64,000 nucleotides of DNA from Superficieibacter sp. HKU1 (GCF_029319185.1 NZ_CP119754.1:2046001-2110000), one strand, 5' to 3'; positions 44,314-53,270 are shown, counted from the stretch's first letter. The notes: generated from the sequence alone by a model not told the origin. Numbers and translations: made by a program.

Positions 44314-45138
44314 ATGATGACCATGGAAATTAACACCGCACGGGAACAGCAACTGTTTAACGGCCGCAATTTTCATGTCTTCATCTACAACAAAACGGAA
44401 AGCGTGAGTGGTCTGCACCAGCACGACTACTATGAGTTCACGCTGGTGCTTACGGGGCGCTACTACCAGGAAATCAACGGTAAGCGGGTTCTGCTTGAAC
44501 GAGGTGATTTTGTGTTCATCCCGTTAGGTTCGCATCACCAGAGCTTTTACGAGTTTGGGGCGACGCGCATTCTGAATGTGGGGATAAGCAAAGATTTTTT
44601 TGCCACTCACTATCAGCCGTTGATGCCATACTGCCTGGTAGCTTCGCAGGTTTACTCTGTTAAAAATTCGTTTCTCAACTATATCGAATCAGTAATTGCC
44701 TCGCTGCATTTTCGCGAAACTGAATTTGATGAGTTCATAGAAGTTGTGTCTTTTTATATTATTAACCGCTTGCGGCATTATCGTGAAGATCAATCGCAGG
44801 ATGTGATTCCACAGTGGCTTAAAACAACCGTAGAAGCCATGCACGATAAAATGAAGTTTGGCGAAGGTGCGCTTGAAAATATGGTTGCGCTTTCCGGGAA
44901 GTCTCAGGAGTATTTAACGCGCGCAACGCAGCGTTACTATAGTAAAACGCCAATGCAGATCATTAATGATATCCGCATTAACTTTGCCATGAAACAACTG
45001 GAAATTACGAATTACTCCGTCACCGATATTGCCTATGAGTCGGGATACAGTAGCCCAAGTTTGTTTATTAAAACATTCAAAAAGCTGACGTCCTTTACCC
45101 CAAGCAATTACCGCAAGCGACTGACGGTTATCAAGTAA
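44314..45138 (+). CDS. chbR: ChbR copy 2, AraC-family chitobiose regulator
   Basis: A 274-residue AraC-type regulator. Its sequence is close to E. coli ChbR, including the N-terminal TAREQQLFNGRNFHVFIYNKTESVSGLHQHDYYEF. The C-terminal recognition helices are NMVALSGKSQEYLTRATQRYY and SVTDIAYESGYSSPSLFIKTFKKL. Start options are ATG 44314, 44317 and 44323; the first is used. With ChbR1 the strain encodes two closely related regulators for one pathway. Confidence 0.95.
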   Translation: MMTMEINTAREQQLFNGRNFHVFIYNKTESVSGLHQHDYYEFTLVLTGRYYQEINGKRVLLERGDFVFIPLGSHHQSFYEFGATRILNVGISKDFFATHYQPLMPYCLVASQVYSVKNSFLNYIESVIASLHFRETEFDEFIEVVSFYIINRLRHYREDQSQDVIPQWLKTTVEAMHDKMKFGEGALENMVALSGKSQEYLTRATQRYYSKTPMQIINDIRINFAMKQLEITNYSVTDIAYESGYSSPSLFIKTFKKLTSFTPSNYRKRLTVIK

Positions 45139-45249
45139 AACAATTCACGCGCTACGGTATTTTCCGTAGTTATGCGACAGTAAATTACTATCCGCGCTGA
45201 ATGTGGAGGCGTTATTGCATTCATCGGAATGGAACATGAGGAAGAAAGA

Positions 45250-46605
45250 ATGAGCGAGAAATTAAAAGTTGTCACCATTGGCGGTGGCAGTAGCTATACG
45301 CCGGAATTACTGGAAGGTTTTATTAAGCGCTATCACGAACTGCCGGTAAGCGAACTGTGGCTGGTGGATGTGGAAGAAGGCCAGGAGAAACTCGATATTA
45401 TTCACAGCCTGTGTCAGCGGATGGTGGAAAAGGCGGGCGTGCCGCTGAAAGTCTTTAAAACGCTGGATCGCCGCGAGGCGCTGCAGGGCGCAGATTTCGT
45501 CACCACCCAGCTACGCGTCGGCCAGCTGAAAGCGCGTGAAAAGGACGAGCGTATTCCGTTAAGCCACGGCTATCTGGGCCAGGAAACTAACGGCGCGGGT
45601 GGCCTGTTCAAGGGCCTGCGTACCATTCCGGTTATCTTTGACATCATTAAGGATGTTGAAGAAATCTGCCCGAACGCGTGGATCGTCAACTTCACCAACC
45701 CGGCCGGGATGGTGACCGAGGCGGTGTATCGTCACACCAGCTTTAAACGCTTTATCGGCGTGTGCAACGTGCCTGTCGGCATGAAAATGTTTATTCACGA
45801 CGTGCTGAAGCTGGAAGACAACGACGATCTGTCGCTCGATCTGTTCGGTCTGAACCATATGGTGTTTATAAAGGATGTGCTGGTCAACGGTCAGTCGCGT
45901 TTTGCCGAGCTGATCGACGGCGTGGCCTCCGGGACGCTGACCGCGAGAACCGTCAAAAATATCTTTGGTCTGCCGTTCAGTGAAGGGCTGATCCGGTCGC
46001 TTAACCTGCTGCCGTGCTCCTATCTGCTGTATTACTTCAAGCACAAGGAGATGCTGGCGATTGAGATGGGCGAATTCTATAAAGGCGGCGCGCGGGCGCA
46101 GGTCGTGCAGCAGCTGGAAAAACAGCTTTTCGAACTGTATAAAGATCCGCATCTGAATGTGAAGCCGGCGGAGCTGGAGCAGCGCGGCGGCGCGTATTAC
46201 TCCGATGCCGCCTGTGAAGTCATTAACGCGATTTACAATGACAAGCAGACGGAGCATTACATTAATATTCCGCACCGGGGAAGCGTGCAGAATATCCCGC
46301 AGGACTGGACGGTGGAGATGACCTGCCTGCTGGGCCGCAACGGCGCGACGCCGCACCCGCGCATCACCCAGTTTGATGAAAAGGTGCTGGGGCTGATCCA
46401 CTCCATCAAATGTTTTGAAGTTGCAGCCAGCAGGGCGGCGCTGAGCGGCGAATTTAACGATGCGTTACTGGCGCTGAACCTGAACCCGCTGATGCGTTCC
46501 GACAACGATGCTGAAGTGCTGGTCCGCGAACTGCTGCTGGCGCATGAGGCGCATCTGCCGCAGTTTGCGAAAGCAATTGCCGCCATCAAATCATCGCAGC
46601 AATGA
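45250..46605 (+). CDS. chbF: ChbF, 6-phospho-beta-glucosidase / deacetylase-dependent GH4 hydrolase
   Basis: A 451-residue GH4 enzyme that uses NAD and a divalent metal to cleave monodeacetylated chitobiose-6-phosphate. The NAD-binding start VVTIGGGSSYTPELLEGF, the metal-site segment RFIGVCNVPVGM with Cys, and GLNHMVFIKDV with His are family features. The start is ATG 45250 after GAGGAAGAAAG; the in-frame 45229 is less likely. Parts of its sequence are the source of the copy 1 remnants at 41619-41783. Confidence 0.96.
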   Translation: MSEKLKVVTIGGGSSYTPELLEGFIKRYHELPVSELWLVDVEEGQEKLDIIHSLCQRMVEKAGVPLKVFKTLDRREALQGADFVTTQLRVGQLKAREKDERIPLSHGYLGQETNGAGGLFKGLRTIPVIFDIIKDVEEICPNAWIVNFTNPAGMVTEAVYRHTSFKRFIGVCNVPVGMKMFIHDVLKLEDNDDLSLDLFGLNHMVFIKDVLVNGQSRFAELIDGVASGTLTARTVKNIFGLPFSEGLIRSLNLLPCSYLLYYFKHKEMLAIEMGEFYKGGARAQVVQQLEKQLFELYKDPHLNVKPAELEQRGGAYYSDAACEVINAIYNDKQTEHYINIPHRGSVQNIPQDWTVEMTCLLGRNGATPHPRITQFDEKVLGLIHSIKCFEVAASRAALSGEFNDALLALNLNPLMRSDNDAEVLVRELLLAHEAHLPQFAKAIAAIKSSQQ

Positions 46606-46618
46606 CAGGAGGTACCAG

Positions 46619-47377
46619 GTGCAACGTTTATTGATCGTCAACGCGGATGACTTTGGATTAAGCAAAGGCGTGAATGCCGGCATTATTGAGGCCGCGCGGA
46701 ATGGCGTGGTGACGTCCACCACGGCAATGATGAATGCGCCGGCGGTGGAACACGCCGCAGAACTCAGCGCGCAGACGCCGCACCTTGGCGTCGGGCTGCA
46801 TTTTGTGCTCAGCTTTGGTTGTCCTCTGACCGACATGCCGTCGCTGGCGCGGGACGGCAGGCTGGGGAAATGGGTCTGGGACGTGGCAGAGCAGGGCGCG
46901 TTAAATCCGCAGGAGGTTGAGCGCGAACTGGCCTGCCAGTATCAGCGTTTTCTGGATGTTTTTGGCCGTGCGCCCACGCATATAGACAGCCATCATCATG
47001 TCCATCTGATCCCCCAGGTGTATGCCATTGTCGCTAAATTTGCCGGTGAGAAAGGGCTGCCGGTGCGTATCGACCGGGAGGTGGCGGTGCAAAACGCAAT
47101 CAGGCTTACCGACGAGCGCAGCAGTGACAGCTTCGCCAGCACCTTTTATGCGGAAAACGTCAGCGAGGCATTTTTCCTCACCCTGCTGGACGAGGCGGCG
47201 GCGCGCAATGACCGGTCGACTGAAATCATGTGTCATCCCGGCTTTGTCGACAAGCTGCTGCAGGAGAGCAAATATTGTTATCCGCGTCTGGAAGAGCTTG
47301 AGGTATTGACGGCACCGTCGTTAAAAGCGGCGGTGACCGCGCGGGGCTTCCGGCTGGGCAATTTCAGCGATCTGTGA
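46619..47377 (+). CDS. chbG: ChbG, chitooligosaccharide monodeacetylase
   Basis: A 252-residue YdjC-family deacetylase removing one acetyl group from chitobiose-6-phosphate, which creates the inducer for ChbR and the substrate for ChbF. Metal and catalytic motifs are VNADDFGLSKG (Asp pair), THIDSHHHVHLIPQ (His) and CHPGFVDK. Start GTG 46619 is preceded by a near-perfect AGGAGG and yields VQRLLIVNADD; upstream ATGs lie inside chbF. It lies 13 bp after the chbF stop and is the last gene of the operon. Confidence 0.95.
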   Translation: MQRLLIVNADDFGLSKGVNAGIIEAARNGVVTSTTAMMNAPAVEHAAELSAQTPHLGVGLHFVLSFGCPLTDMPSLARDGRLGKWVWDVAEQGALNPQEVERELACQYQRFLDVFGRAPTHIDSHHHVHLIPQVYAIVAKFAGEKGLPVRIDREVAVQNAIRLTDERSSDSFASTFYAENVSEAFFLTLLDEAAARNDRSTEIMCHPGFVDKLLQESKYCYPRLEELEVLTAPSLKAAVTARGFRLGNFSDL

Positions 47378-47383
47378 AAATAA

Positions 47384-47409
47384 AACCGCAGCGCCAACAC
47401 GCTGCGGTT
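47384..47409 (+). terminator. Terminator hairpin after chbG
   Basis: The 10 bp stem AACCGCAGCG and CGCTGCGGTT lies 6 bp after the chbG stop, without a long T-tract. A near-identical hairpin occurs at 47571-47596. Confidence 0.7.
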
Positions 47410-47450
47410 CAAATAGCTGACAAACCTGTTTGCCAATGTATGCGCCGTTT

Positions 47451-47564
47451 TGCCGGGTGGCGGCTTCGCCTTACCCGGCCTACGAAAACCATCAATATCA
47501 ACGCATTATTCATAACCCGTAGGCCTGTGCAAGCGAAGCGCCGCCAGGCATAATTCTACGGTAT
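47451..47564. repeat. REP/BIME-type repeat, copy B
   Basis: Two REP-like hairpins in inverted orientation: TGCCGGGTGGCGGCTTCGCC to CCCGGCCTACG, then CGTAGGCCTGTGCAAGCGAA to GCCGCCAGGCA. The block with its outer flank ATTCTACGGTAT matches the reverse complement of 6544-6647. It lies between convergent chbG and katE. A third partial relic of the flank is at 41833-41860. Confidence 0.8.
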
Positions 47565-47570
47565 AACTAA

Positions 47571-47599
47571 AACCGCAGCGCCAGTGCGCTGCGGTTTTT
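47571..47599 (-). terminator. Terminator hairpin near the katE end
   Basis: The 10 bp stem AACCGCAGCG and CGCTGCGGTT carries TTTTT on its plus-strand side and AA-rich sequence on the other. It lies 5 bp after the katE stop and duplicates the hairpin after chbG, with the repeat element between them. It may stop transcription from both sides. Confidence 0.75.
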
Positions 47600-47601
47600 C
47601 C

Positions 47602-49860
47602 TTACGCCGGGATACTGGCGATTTTGCTGCTGCGTGACCACACACGGTGCGCGGCCAGCAGGGTAATGAGTTCTTTTACCGTCGCCGCAGAAATCGTGTC
47701 GGCTTCGATAATTCCCTCTTCCCCCTGATCATCAACGTTCAGCGTCGCTTTAAACTCACGCGCATCCCCTGCCAGCACGATAGGCTTGAGGTGCTTATAG
47801 GCTTCCAGCAGATAGTAATTCGCTTCGCCGCTGGCCTTCAGACTGGTCAGATCGCCCCCGGGCACAATCACCGCATCAACGGTCAGCGACGGCGCACCAG
47901 CAAAGGTTGCCATCACGTTCAGCGCGCTGCCATCGTCAGCTTTAATCTCGCCCATACGCGAATAAAGCAGTTTAGCGTGTACGCCTTCCGCCTTCAGGCC
48001 CTTCAGCAGTGCCAGCAAATCAGCCGACTTCACCTTATCGTTCAGCAATACGCCTACCACGCGTCCTTTAACGCTGCCGCCAGGAATGGCGTACAGGCTC
48101 AGCGACGGGTCCTTTTTCAGTCCGTTGACATCGGCTGGCGGCGTCACTGCCAGCTGTTCATCGGTCAGGGTCAGGCCCAGATTTTCGGCCACGGCCTGTG
48201 CCAGTTTGAGATCGATACGGACCAGCTGATCCACCACGCGCTCGCGGATATAAGGACGGCTCACTTTGCCAAGTTCAAAGCTAAAGGCGTCAATAATATG
48301 CTGCTGCTCAACCGGCGTCTGGCTGTTCCAGAACAGACGGGGGTGGGAGTAGTACTCGCCGAACGACGGGCTACGCTCGCGGACTTTATTACCGTCAACA
48401 CGCTCCTGATAGCTCTCAAAACCGCCACGCTTCGCCGCCGGAGGCGTTTCACGCGGCCAGTTATCGTTGATGGAGTTGGGCTCGTAGTTCGCCGGATTGG
48501 TATCAATATCCATGCGGTGCATGCCGTCACGCTGGAAATTGTGGTACGGGCAGGTCGGACGATTGATCGGGATCTCGTGGAAGTTTGGCCCACCCAGACG
48601 ACTGATTTGCGTATCGGTATAGGAGAACAGACGGCCCTGCAACAGAGGATCGTTTGTGAAATCGAGTCCGGGGACAATATGCCCTGGGTGGAACGCTGCC
48701 TGCTCGTTTTCAGCAAAGAAGTTATCCGGGTTACGGTTAAGGACCATTTTACCGACCAGTTGTACCGGCACTAACTCTTCCGGGATCAGCTTGGTCGGGT
48801 CGAGCAGGTCGAAATCAAATTTAAACTCATCTTCTTCCGGGATCAGCTGGAATCCCAGTTCAAATTCCGGATAATCGCCCGCTTCAATCGATTCCCACAG
48901 TTCGCGACGGTGGAAGTCAGGATCGCGACCAATCAGCTTTTGCGACTCGTCCCACACCATTGAGGCTTTACCGGCCACCGGTTTCCAGTGGAAACGGACA
49001 AACGTCGCTTTCCCCTCAGCGTTGATCAGACGGAAGGTATGAATGCCGAAGCCTTCCATCGTGCGCAAACTGCGTGGCAGGCCGCGGTCGGACATTGCCC
49101 AGATAACGTTATGCAGGGTTTCAGGTTGCAGAGAAATATAGTCCCAGAAGGTATCGTGCGCGGTCGCACCCTGAGGGATCGCCCAGTGTGGTTCAGGTTT
49201 AACCGCATGAACAAAGTCCGGGAATTTATGCGCATCCTGAATAAAAAACACCGGCGTGTTATTCCCTACCAGGTCAAAAATACCCTCTTCGGTATAGAAC
49301 TTGGTGGCAAAACCGCGAATGTCACGCACGGTATCTGCCGATCCTGCTCCCCCCTGAACGGTCGAAAAGCGCACGAACACCGGCGTTTTCTTTTGCGGAT
49401 CGCTAAGGAAGTCTGCTTTAGTGATATCGCTTAAATCTTTATAGGGCTGGAAGTAGCCGTGTGCTGCGGAACCGCGTGCATGGACGATGCGCTCGGGGAT
49501 CCGCTCATGGTCAAAATGGGTGATCTTTTCGCGCAGGATAAAATCTTCCAGCAGCGTTGGGCCGCGGTTTCCGGCACGCAGCGAGTTCTGGTCGTCGGCA
49601 ATTTTGACGCCCTGGTTAGTGGTTAGCGCCTGGTTTTCGCTGCCTTTACGGAAGCTCTCCAGCGCCGTCAACTTCTCGCTTTCGATATCAGGCGCTTTCA
49701 GGCTGCCGGAAGCGGTGGGTTGTTCACCGGGAGCGGTAGGTTTGGGATCCGGCTGATGGGAGCCATCTTTCGGCGCCAGAGAATCCAGACCCGGCTGCGC
49801 TTGTTTTTCATCATGGACGGGAGAAGGGTGATTTTTGCTATTTTTATCATCTTTCGACAT
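47602..49860 (-). CDS. katE: KatE, catalase HPII
   Basis: A 752-residue large-subunit monofunctional catalase that removes hydrogen peroxide in stationary phase. The heme catalase core has His127 in RIVHARGSAAHG and the proximal heme tyrosine in RLFSYTDTQISRLGG. The C-terminal 150 residues form the flavodoxin/DJ-1-like domain typical of HPII. The N-terminal 80 residues are hydrophilic and low in complexity, as usual. E. coli katE is RpoS dependent. Confidence 0.97.
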   Translation of the reverse strand: MSKDDKNSKNHPSPVHDEKQAQPGLDSLAPKDGSHQPDPKPTAPGEQPTASGSLKAPDIESEKLTALESFRKGSENQALTTNQGVKIADDQNSLRAGNRGPTLLEDFILREKITHFDHERIPERIVHARGSAAHGYFQPYKDLSDITKADFLSDPQKKTPVFVRFSTVQGGAGSADTVRDIRGFATKFYTEEGIFDLVGNNTPVFFIQDAHKFPDFVHAVKPEPHWAIPQGATAHDTFWDYISLQPETLHNVIWAMSDRGLPRSLRTMEGFGIHTFRLINAEGKATFVRFHWKPVAGKASMVWDESQKLIGRDPDFHRRELWESIEAGDYPEFELGFQLIPEEDEFKFDFDLLDPTKLIPEELVPVQLVGKMVLNRNPDNFFAENEQAAFHPGHIVPGLDFTNDPLLQGRLFSYTDTQISRLGGPNFHEIPINRPTCPYHNFQRDGMHRMDIDTNPANYEPNSINDNWPRETPPAAKRGGFESYQERVDGNKVRERSPSFGEYYSHPRLFWNSQTPVEQQHIIDAFSFELGKVSRPYIRERVVDQLVRIDLKLAQAVAENLGLTLTDEQLAVTPPADVNGLKKDPSLSLYAIPGGSVKGRVVGVLLNDKVKSADLLALLKGLKAEGVHAKLLYSRMGEIKADDGSALNVMATFAGAPSLTVDAVIVPGGDLTSLKASGEANYYLLEAYKHLKPIVLAGDAREFKATLNVDDQGEEGIIEADTISAATVKELITLLAAHRVWSRSSKIASIPA

Positions 49861-50055
49861 TGCGTAGGCCTCTTGTTTTCATCTCTGAAAGAGTGGGTGC
49901 TTAAAGAAAAACCTCTCTAACTATAGAACAATCTCACCGATGGGCAGGGTGAGAGGCTATAAAGAAGGGAAGACCGCACTCGCCTGACGCGACGTCGGGG
50001 GGCCATTTCGGCTATCATAGTTTTTTTGCTGTGATCTTTAGTGAATTAACTGCTT

Positions 50056-50295
50056 ATGAAAACGCTTCGACAACAAAATCGTCCTGTCATCAGCTACGTG
50101 CCTCGCATCGAGCCCGCGCCGCCTGAACATGCGGTGAAGATGGAGGGTTTTCAGGACGTCTGGCTTCTGCGCAACAAGTACGTCGCTTTTGTGCTTGTAG
50201 GCGAAAAATTTGAGCGTTCGCCGTCCTTCGGCGTACCGGAAGCGGCCCAGCGCTGGGCGACGCAGATGCGTCAGGAAGGGGAAATTATCGGGTAA
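50056..50295 (+). CDS. cedA: CedA, cell division activator
   Basis: A 79-residue protein matching E. coli CedA (SYVPRIEPAPPEHAVKMEGFQDVWLLRNKYVAFVLVGE...). CedA was described as countering the division block of over-replicating dnaA mutants and has also been found bound to RNA polymerase. It is divergent from katE and convergent with tcyP. E. coli ydjO, which lies nearby, is not seen here. Confidence 0.94.
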   Translation: MKTLRQQNRPVISYVPRIEPAPPEHAVKMEGFQDVWLLRNKYVAFVLVGEKFERSPSFGVPEAAQRWATQMRQEGEIIG

Positions 50296-50306
50296 GGCCA
50301 ACCGGG

Positions 50307-50340
50307 CGGTAAGCGTAGCCGGGCAGGGCGCCCGGCTCAG
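50307..50340. terminator. GC-rich hairpin between cedA and tcyP
   Basis: GCCGGGC and GCCCGGC, spaced by AGGGC, form a short strong stem near 50320-50338 between convergent genes. It has a REP-like composition. Confidence 0.5.
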
Positions 50341-50343
50341 GGT

Positions 50344-51735
50344 TTAGCGATGTGCCAGTTCTACTTCATCTTCGCTGTTCAGGACGGTTTTATCCGTCTG
50401 TTTCAGCCACTGGCTTGTCAGTGTCCCGGCGGTCATGGAACCGCTGACGTTCAGTGCCGTACGCCCCATATCAATGAGCGGCTCAACCGAAATCAACAGG
50501 GCAACCAGAGTAACCGGCAGCCCCATCGCAGGCAGAACAATCAGTGCGGCAAAGGTAGCTCCGCCGCCCACGCCTGCAACACCTGCAGAGCTTACCGTGA
50601 CAATCCCGACAAGCGTTGCAATCCACATCGGATCCAGTGGATTGATCCCCACAGTAGGTGCGACCATCACCGCCAGCATTGCCGGATACAAACCAGCACA
50701 GCCGTTCTGGCCGATAGTGGCACCAAACGACGCCGAGAAGCTGGCGATGGATTCCGGCACGCCCAGACGACGCGTTTGCGCTTCAACGTTCAGCGGAATG
50801 CTGGCGGCGCTGGACCGGCTGGTAAAAGCGAAGGTCAGCACCGGCCATACTTTGCGGAAGTAGCGCAGCGGGCTGACGCCATTGACGCCAAGCAGAATGG
50901 CATGTACGGCGAACATGATTGCCAGGCCCAGATAAGAGGCAATAACGAAACTGCCCAGCTTGATAATGTCCTGAAGGTTTGAACCCGCCACCACTTTGGT
51001 CATCAGCGCCAGCACGCCGTATGGCGTGACCTGCATCACCAGGCGTACCAGTTTCATTACCCAGCTTTGCAGGGTATCAATGGCCGTCAGAACGCGCTGG
51101 CCTTTCTCCACGTCGTCTTTTAGTAACTTCAGCGCGGCCACGCCGAGGAAGGCGGCGAAGATGACCACGCTGATAATTGACGTTGGGTTAGCCCCGGTCA
51201 GATCGGCAAACGGATTTTTCGGCACAAAAGAGAGAATAAGCTGCGGTACGGTGAGGTCAGCAACTTTACCTGCATAGTTACTTTCGATGGCGTTAAGACG
51301 CGCCGTCTCGGCCGCACCCTGCACCAGCCCTTCGGCGGAAAGGCCAAACAGATTGGTGACCAGGACGCCGACTAACGCCGCAATCAGGGTGGTAAATAAT
51401 AATGTACCAATCGTCAGTACGCTGATTTTGCCGAGCTGTGCGGCATTGTGCAGACGGGCCACCGCGCTCAGTATTGAGGCAAAGACCAGCGGCATAACAA
51501 TCATTTGCAGCAGCTGAACGTAACCGTTGCCGACGACGTTAAACCACTGGATCGAACTTTTAAGTACCGGGCTGTCATCGCCATAAATAAACTGCAATGC
51601 CAGACCAAAAATGACGCCCAGCACCAGACCAGCCAGCACTTTTTTTGCCAGACTCCACTGTTTGTGGCGGGTTTGCCCCAGCACAAACAGCAACGCGACG
51701 AACACGATAATGTTCGCGATCAATGGAAAGTTCAT
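50344..51735 (-). CDS. tcyP: TcyP (YdjN), L-cystine/sulfur-amino-acid symporter
   Basis: A 463-residue inner-membrane carrier of the dicarboxylate/amino acid:cation symporter family. It has eight or more hydrophobic segments and the family HP loops (SRSSAASIPLNVEAQTRRLGVP and FGATIGQNGCAG). TcyP is the sodium-independent cystine uptake system of enterics, under CysB control. Two GATATAAG octamers 20 bp apart lie about 80-107 bp upstream of its start. Confidence 0.94.
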   Translation of the reverse strand: MNFPLIANIIVFVALLFVLGQTRHKQWSLAKKVLAGLVLGVIFGLALQFIYGDDSPVLKSSIQWFNVVGNGYVQLLQMIVMPLVFASILSAVARLHNAAQLGKISVLTIGTLLFTTLIAALVGVLVTNLFGLSAEGLVQGAAETARLNAIESNYAGKVADLTVPQLILSFVPKNPFADLTGANPTSIISVVIFAAFLGVAALKLLKDDVEKGQRVLTAIDTLQSWVMKLVRLVMQVTPYGVLALMTKVVAGSNLQDIIKLGSFVIASYLGLAIMFAVHAILLGVNGVSPLRYFRKVWPVLTFAFTSRSSAASIPLNVEAQTRRLGVPESIASFSASFGATIGQNGCAGLYPAMLAVMVAPTVGINPLDPMWIATLVGIVTVSSAGVAGVGGGATFAALIVLPAMGLPVTLVALLISVEPLIDMGRTALNVSGSMTAGTLTSQWLKQTDKTVLNSEDEVELAHR

Positions 51736-51814
51736 CCCCGTTCTCCTGTTTATTATGGTCGGCTTAGGAACGCCGACTCAGATGGCGCAAGAGTAGCAGA
51801 AGTGTGATGGGGGT

Positions 51815-51842
51815 CTTATATCCAAATGGAATGGCTTATATC
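51815..51842. promoter_or_regulatory. Tandem octamer, possible CysB site of tcyP
   Basis: CTTATATC occurs twice with a 20 bp start-to-start distance, two helical turns, upstream of tcyP. LysR-type activators such as CysB bind such spaced repeats and CysB is the known regulator, but the CysB consensus is weak, so the assignment is inference. Confidence 0.45.
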
Positions 51843-51871
51843 AAAATGTCTGATGCAGACGATAATTAATA

Positions 51872-52462
51872 CTAGTAGTGGTGGATTAAACGATAAAAAC
51901 TGGTTTGCAGCGCGGTAATCATCCCCGAAGACCAGCGTACCGCACTGTTATCAGGAAGATTTTGCGGCATCCAGACGGCCCACACAAAGAGCGCCATGCA
52001 CAGTACGCGTTCAAGCTGATTACCTTTACGCGGTGCAAGGATCGGCAGGCGGAAGCGCCAGCGGCAGGGCCACAGTAATGGAACTCCCGCCGGGGTAAGC
52101 ATATCGGCAAGAATATGGCTTAAATAGCCCAGCACCAGCCCCTGCACAGCGTCTGCCGGGATCACCCAACTCTCCGGTATTTTTAGATAGCAGAGCGTCA
52201 GACCGCAAAACACGACCAGCAGGCTGTGGGTAAAACCCCGATGTCCAAAGGCTCTGGCGATGGGTTTAGAGATCCATCGCAGGCGCTGACCGAGAAAGGA
52301 CTGGGGATGATCGATATCCGGCAGCAGACAGGTCAGGATCGCTGAAGGGATGATATGCCACCAGTCCCCTTGCGCGAGCACAGGCGTAAGCTCGGCATTT
52401 TTGGCAAAAACCGCGCAGGCAATTGAAAAAAGAAGATGGCCTTCCGCCGTCATGATAATCAT
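51872..52462 (-). CDS. ydjM: YdjM, inner-membrane metal-dependent hydrolase family protein (SOS regulon)
   Basis: A 196-residue membrane protein of the YdjM/YfhO-like metal hydrolase family. His and Asp motifs are seen in LLPDIDHPQSF, FGHRGFTHSLL and GYLSHILADMLTPAGVP, with four hydrophobic segments. Its biological role is unknown but it is a LexA target in E. coli. The start used is the ATG at 52462, four bases after GAG. The ATG at 52453 (MTAEGHLLFS) matches the E. coli annotation and cannot be excluded. Confidence 0.92.
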   Translation of the reverse strand: MIIMTAEGHLLFSIACAVFAKNAELTPVLAQGDWWHIIPSAILTCLLPDIDHPQSFLGQRLRWISKPIARAFGHRGFTHSLLVVFCGLTLCYLKIPESWVIPADAVQGLVLGYLSHILADMLTPAGVPLLWPCRWRFRLPILAPRKGNQLERVLCMALFVWAVWMPQNLPDNSAVRWSSGMITALQTSFYRLIHHY

Positions 52463-52473
52463 TGGACTCGCTA

Positions 52474-52511
52474 AACTGTCGATTCATCCAGTATAGGGTT
52501 TTTATACAGTA
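52474..52511. promoter_or_regulatory. Two overlapping LexA boxes of ydjM
   Basis: On the minus strand TACTGGATGAATCGACAGTT (52474-52493) keeps CTG-N10-CAG. TACTGTATAAAAACCCTATA (52492-52511) keeps the left half with one change at the right. The pair agrees with the two SOS boxes known before E. coli ydjM. Confidence 0.8.
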
Positions 52512-52601
52512 TGCGAAAGAGGTGACGTTGTAACTCAATGTCACAATTTGCATATTCGAGGGGGAAATTGAAAGGGCGCTCAATCTGAGCGCCCAACGGG
52601 C

Positions 52602-53270
52602 TCAGCCGCGCAAATGCTGGACGGTCAGATTGTGCAGAGAGGATAATTTAACGTTTGCCATAACATAACGCGGATCGTGCTGAACTTCCAGCGCCGGGAC
52701 AACAATCGAGCGCATCCGCGCGGCTTTGGTGGCGATCATGCCGTTGACGGAGTCTTCAAGCGTAACGCACGTTAATGGATCAACCCCGAGTTTTGCCGCA
52801 CAGTCGAGGTACACCTGCGGGTGCGGTTTGCTGTAAGGCAATTTTTCCGCCGAGGCCAGCGCGTCAAAATCATCTCGCAGGCCAAACATGGTGAGCACAT
52901 TTTCCAGCATAGCGAGCGGAGAGGCAGACGCCAGCCCGATTTTCAGCCCTTCGGCTTTACACAGCGCCACGGCTTCACGCACGCCGGGCAATAGCGGACG
53001 CGCATCCTCCACCAGATTCATTGTACGGCTGATAATACGTGCGGTGACCTCATCGCGACCGGGGCCGTTCCACGGCTGCTGTGCGTACCACAAATCCACC
53101 ACCATATCGATACGCAGTCCGAGCAGGTCGGGCAGCTCATCACGTCGGGAAACATCCACCCCAAGGCTTTCCATCACCTCCAGTTCAGCCCGATCCCACA
53201 GGGGTTCAGAATCAATTAATAACCCATCCATATCAAAAATTGCGGCGAGAATTTGTCGCTGAACCGTCAT
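52602..53270 (-). CDS. hxpB: HxpB (YniC), HAD-family sugar-phosphate phosphatase
   Basis: A 222-residue haloacid-dehalogenase-like phosphatase. Motif I is AIFDMDGLLIDSE with the nucleophile Asp. Motif II is IGLASASPL, and motif III/IV is the KPHPQVYL lysine plus TLEDSVNGM. The E. coli enzyme dephosphorylates hexose phosphates, including 2-deoxyglucose-6-phosphate. It is divergent from yniB with a 149 bp spacer. Confidence 0.95.
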   Translation of the reverse strand: MTVQRQILAAIFDMDGLLIDSEPLWDRAELEVMESLGVDVSRRDELPDLLGLRIDMVVDLWYAQQPWNGPGRDEVTARIISRTMNLVEDARPLLPGVREAVALCKAEGLKIGLASASPLAMLENVLTMFGLRDDFDALASAEKLPYSKPHPQVYLDCAAKLGVDPLTCVTLEDSVNGMIATKAARMRSIVVPALEVQHDPRYVMANVKLSSLHNLTVQHLRG

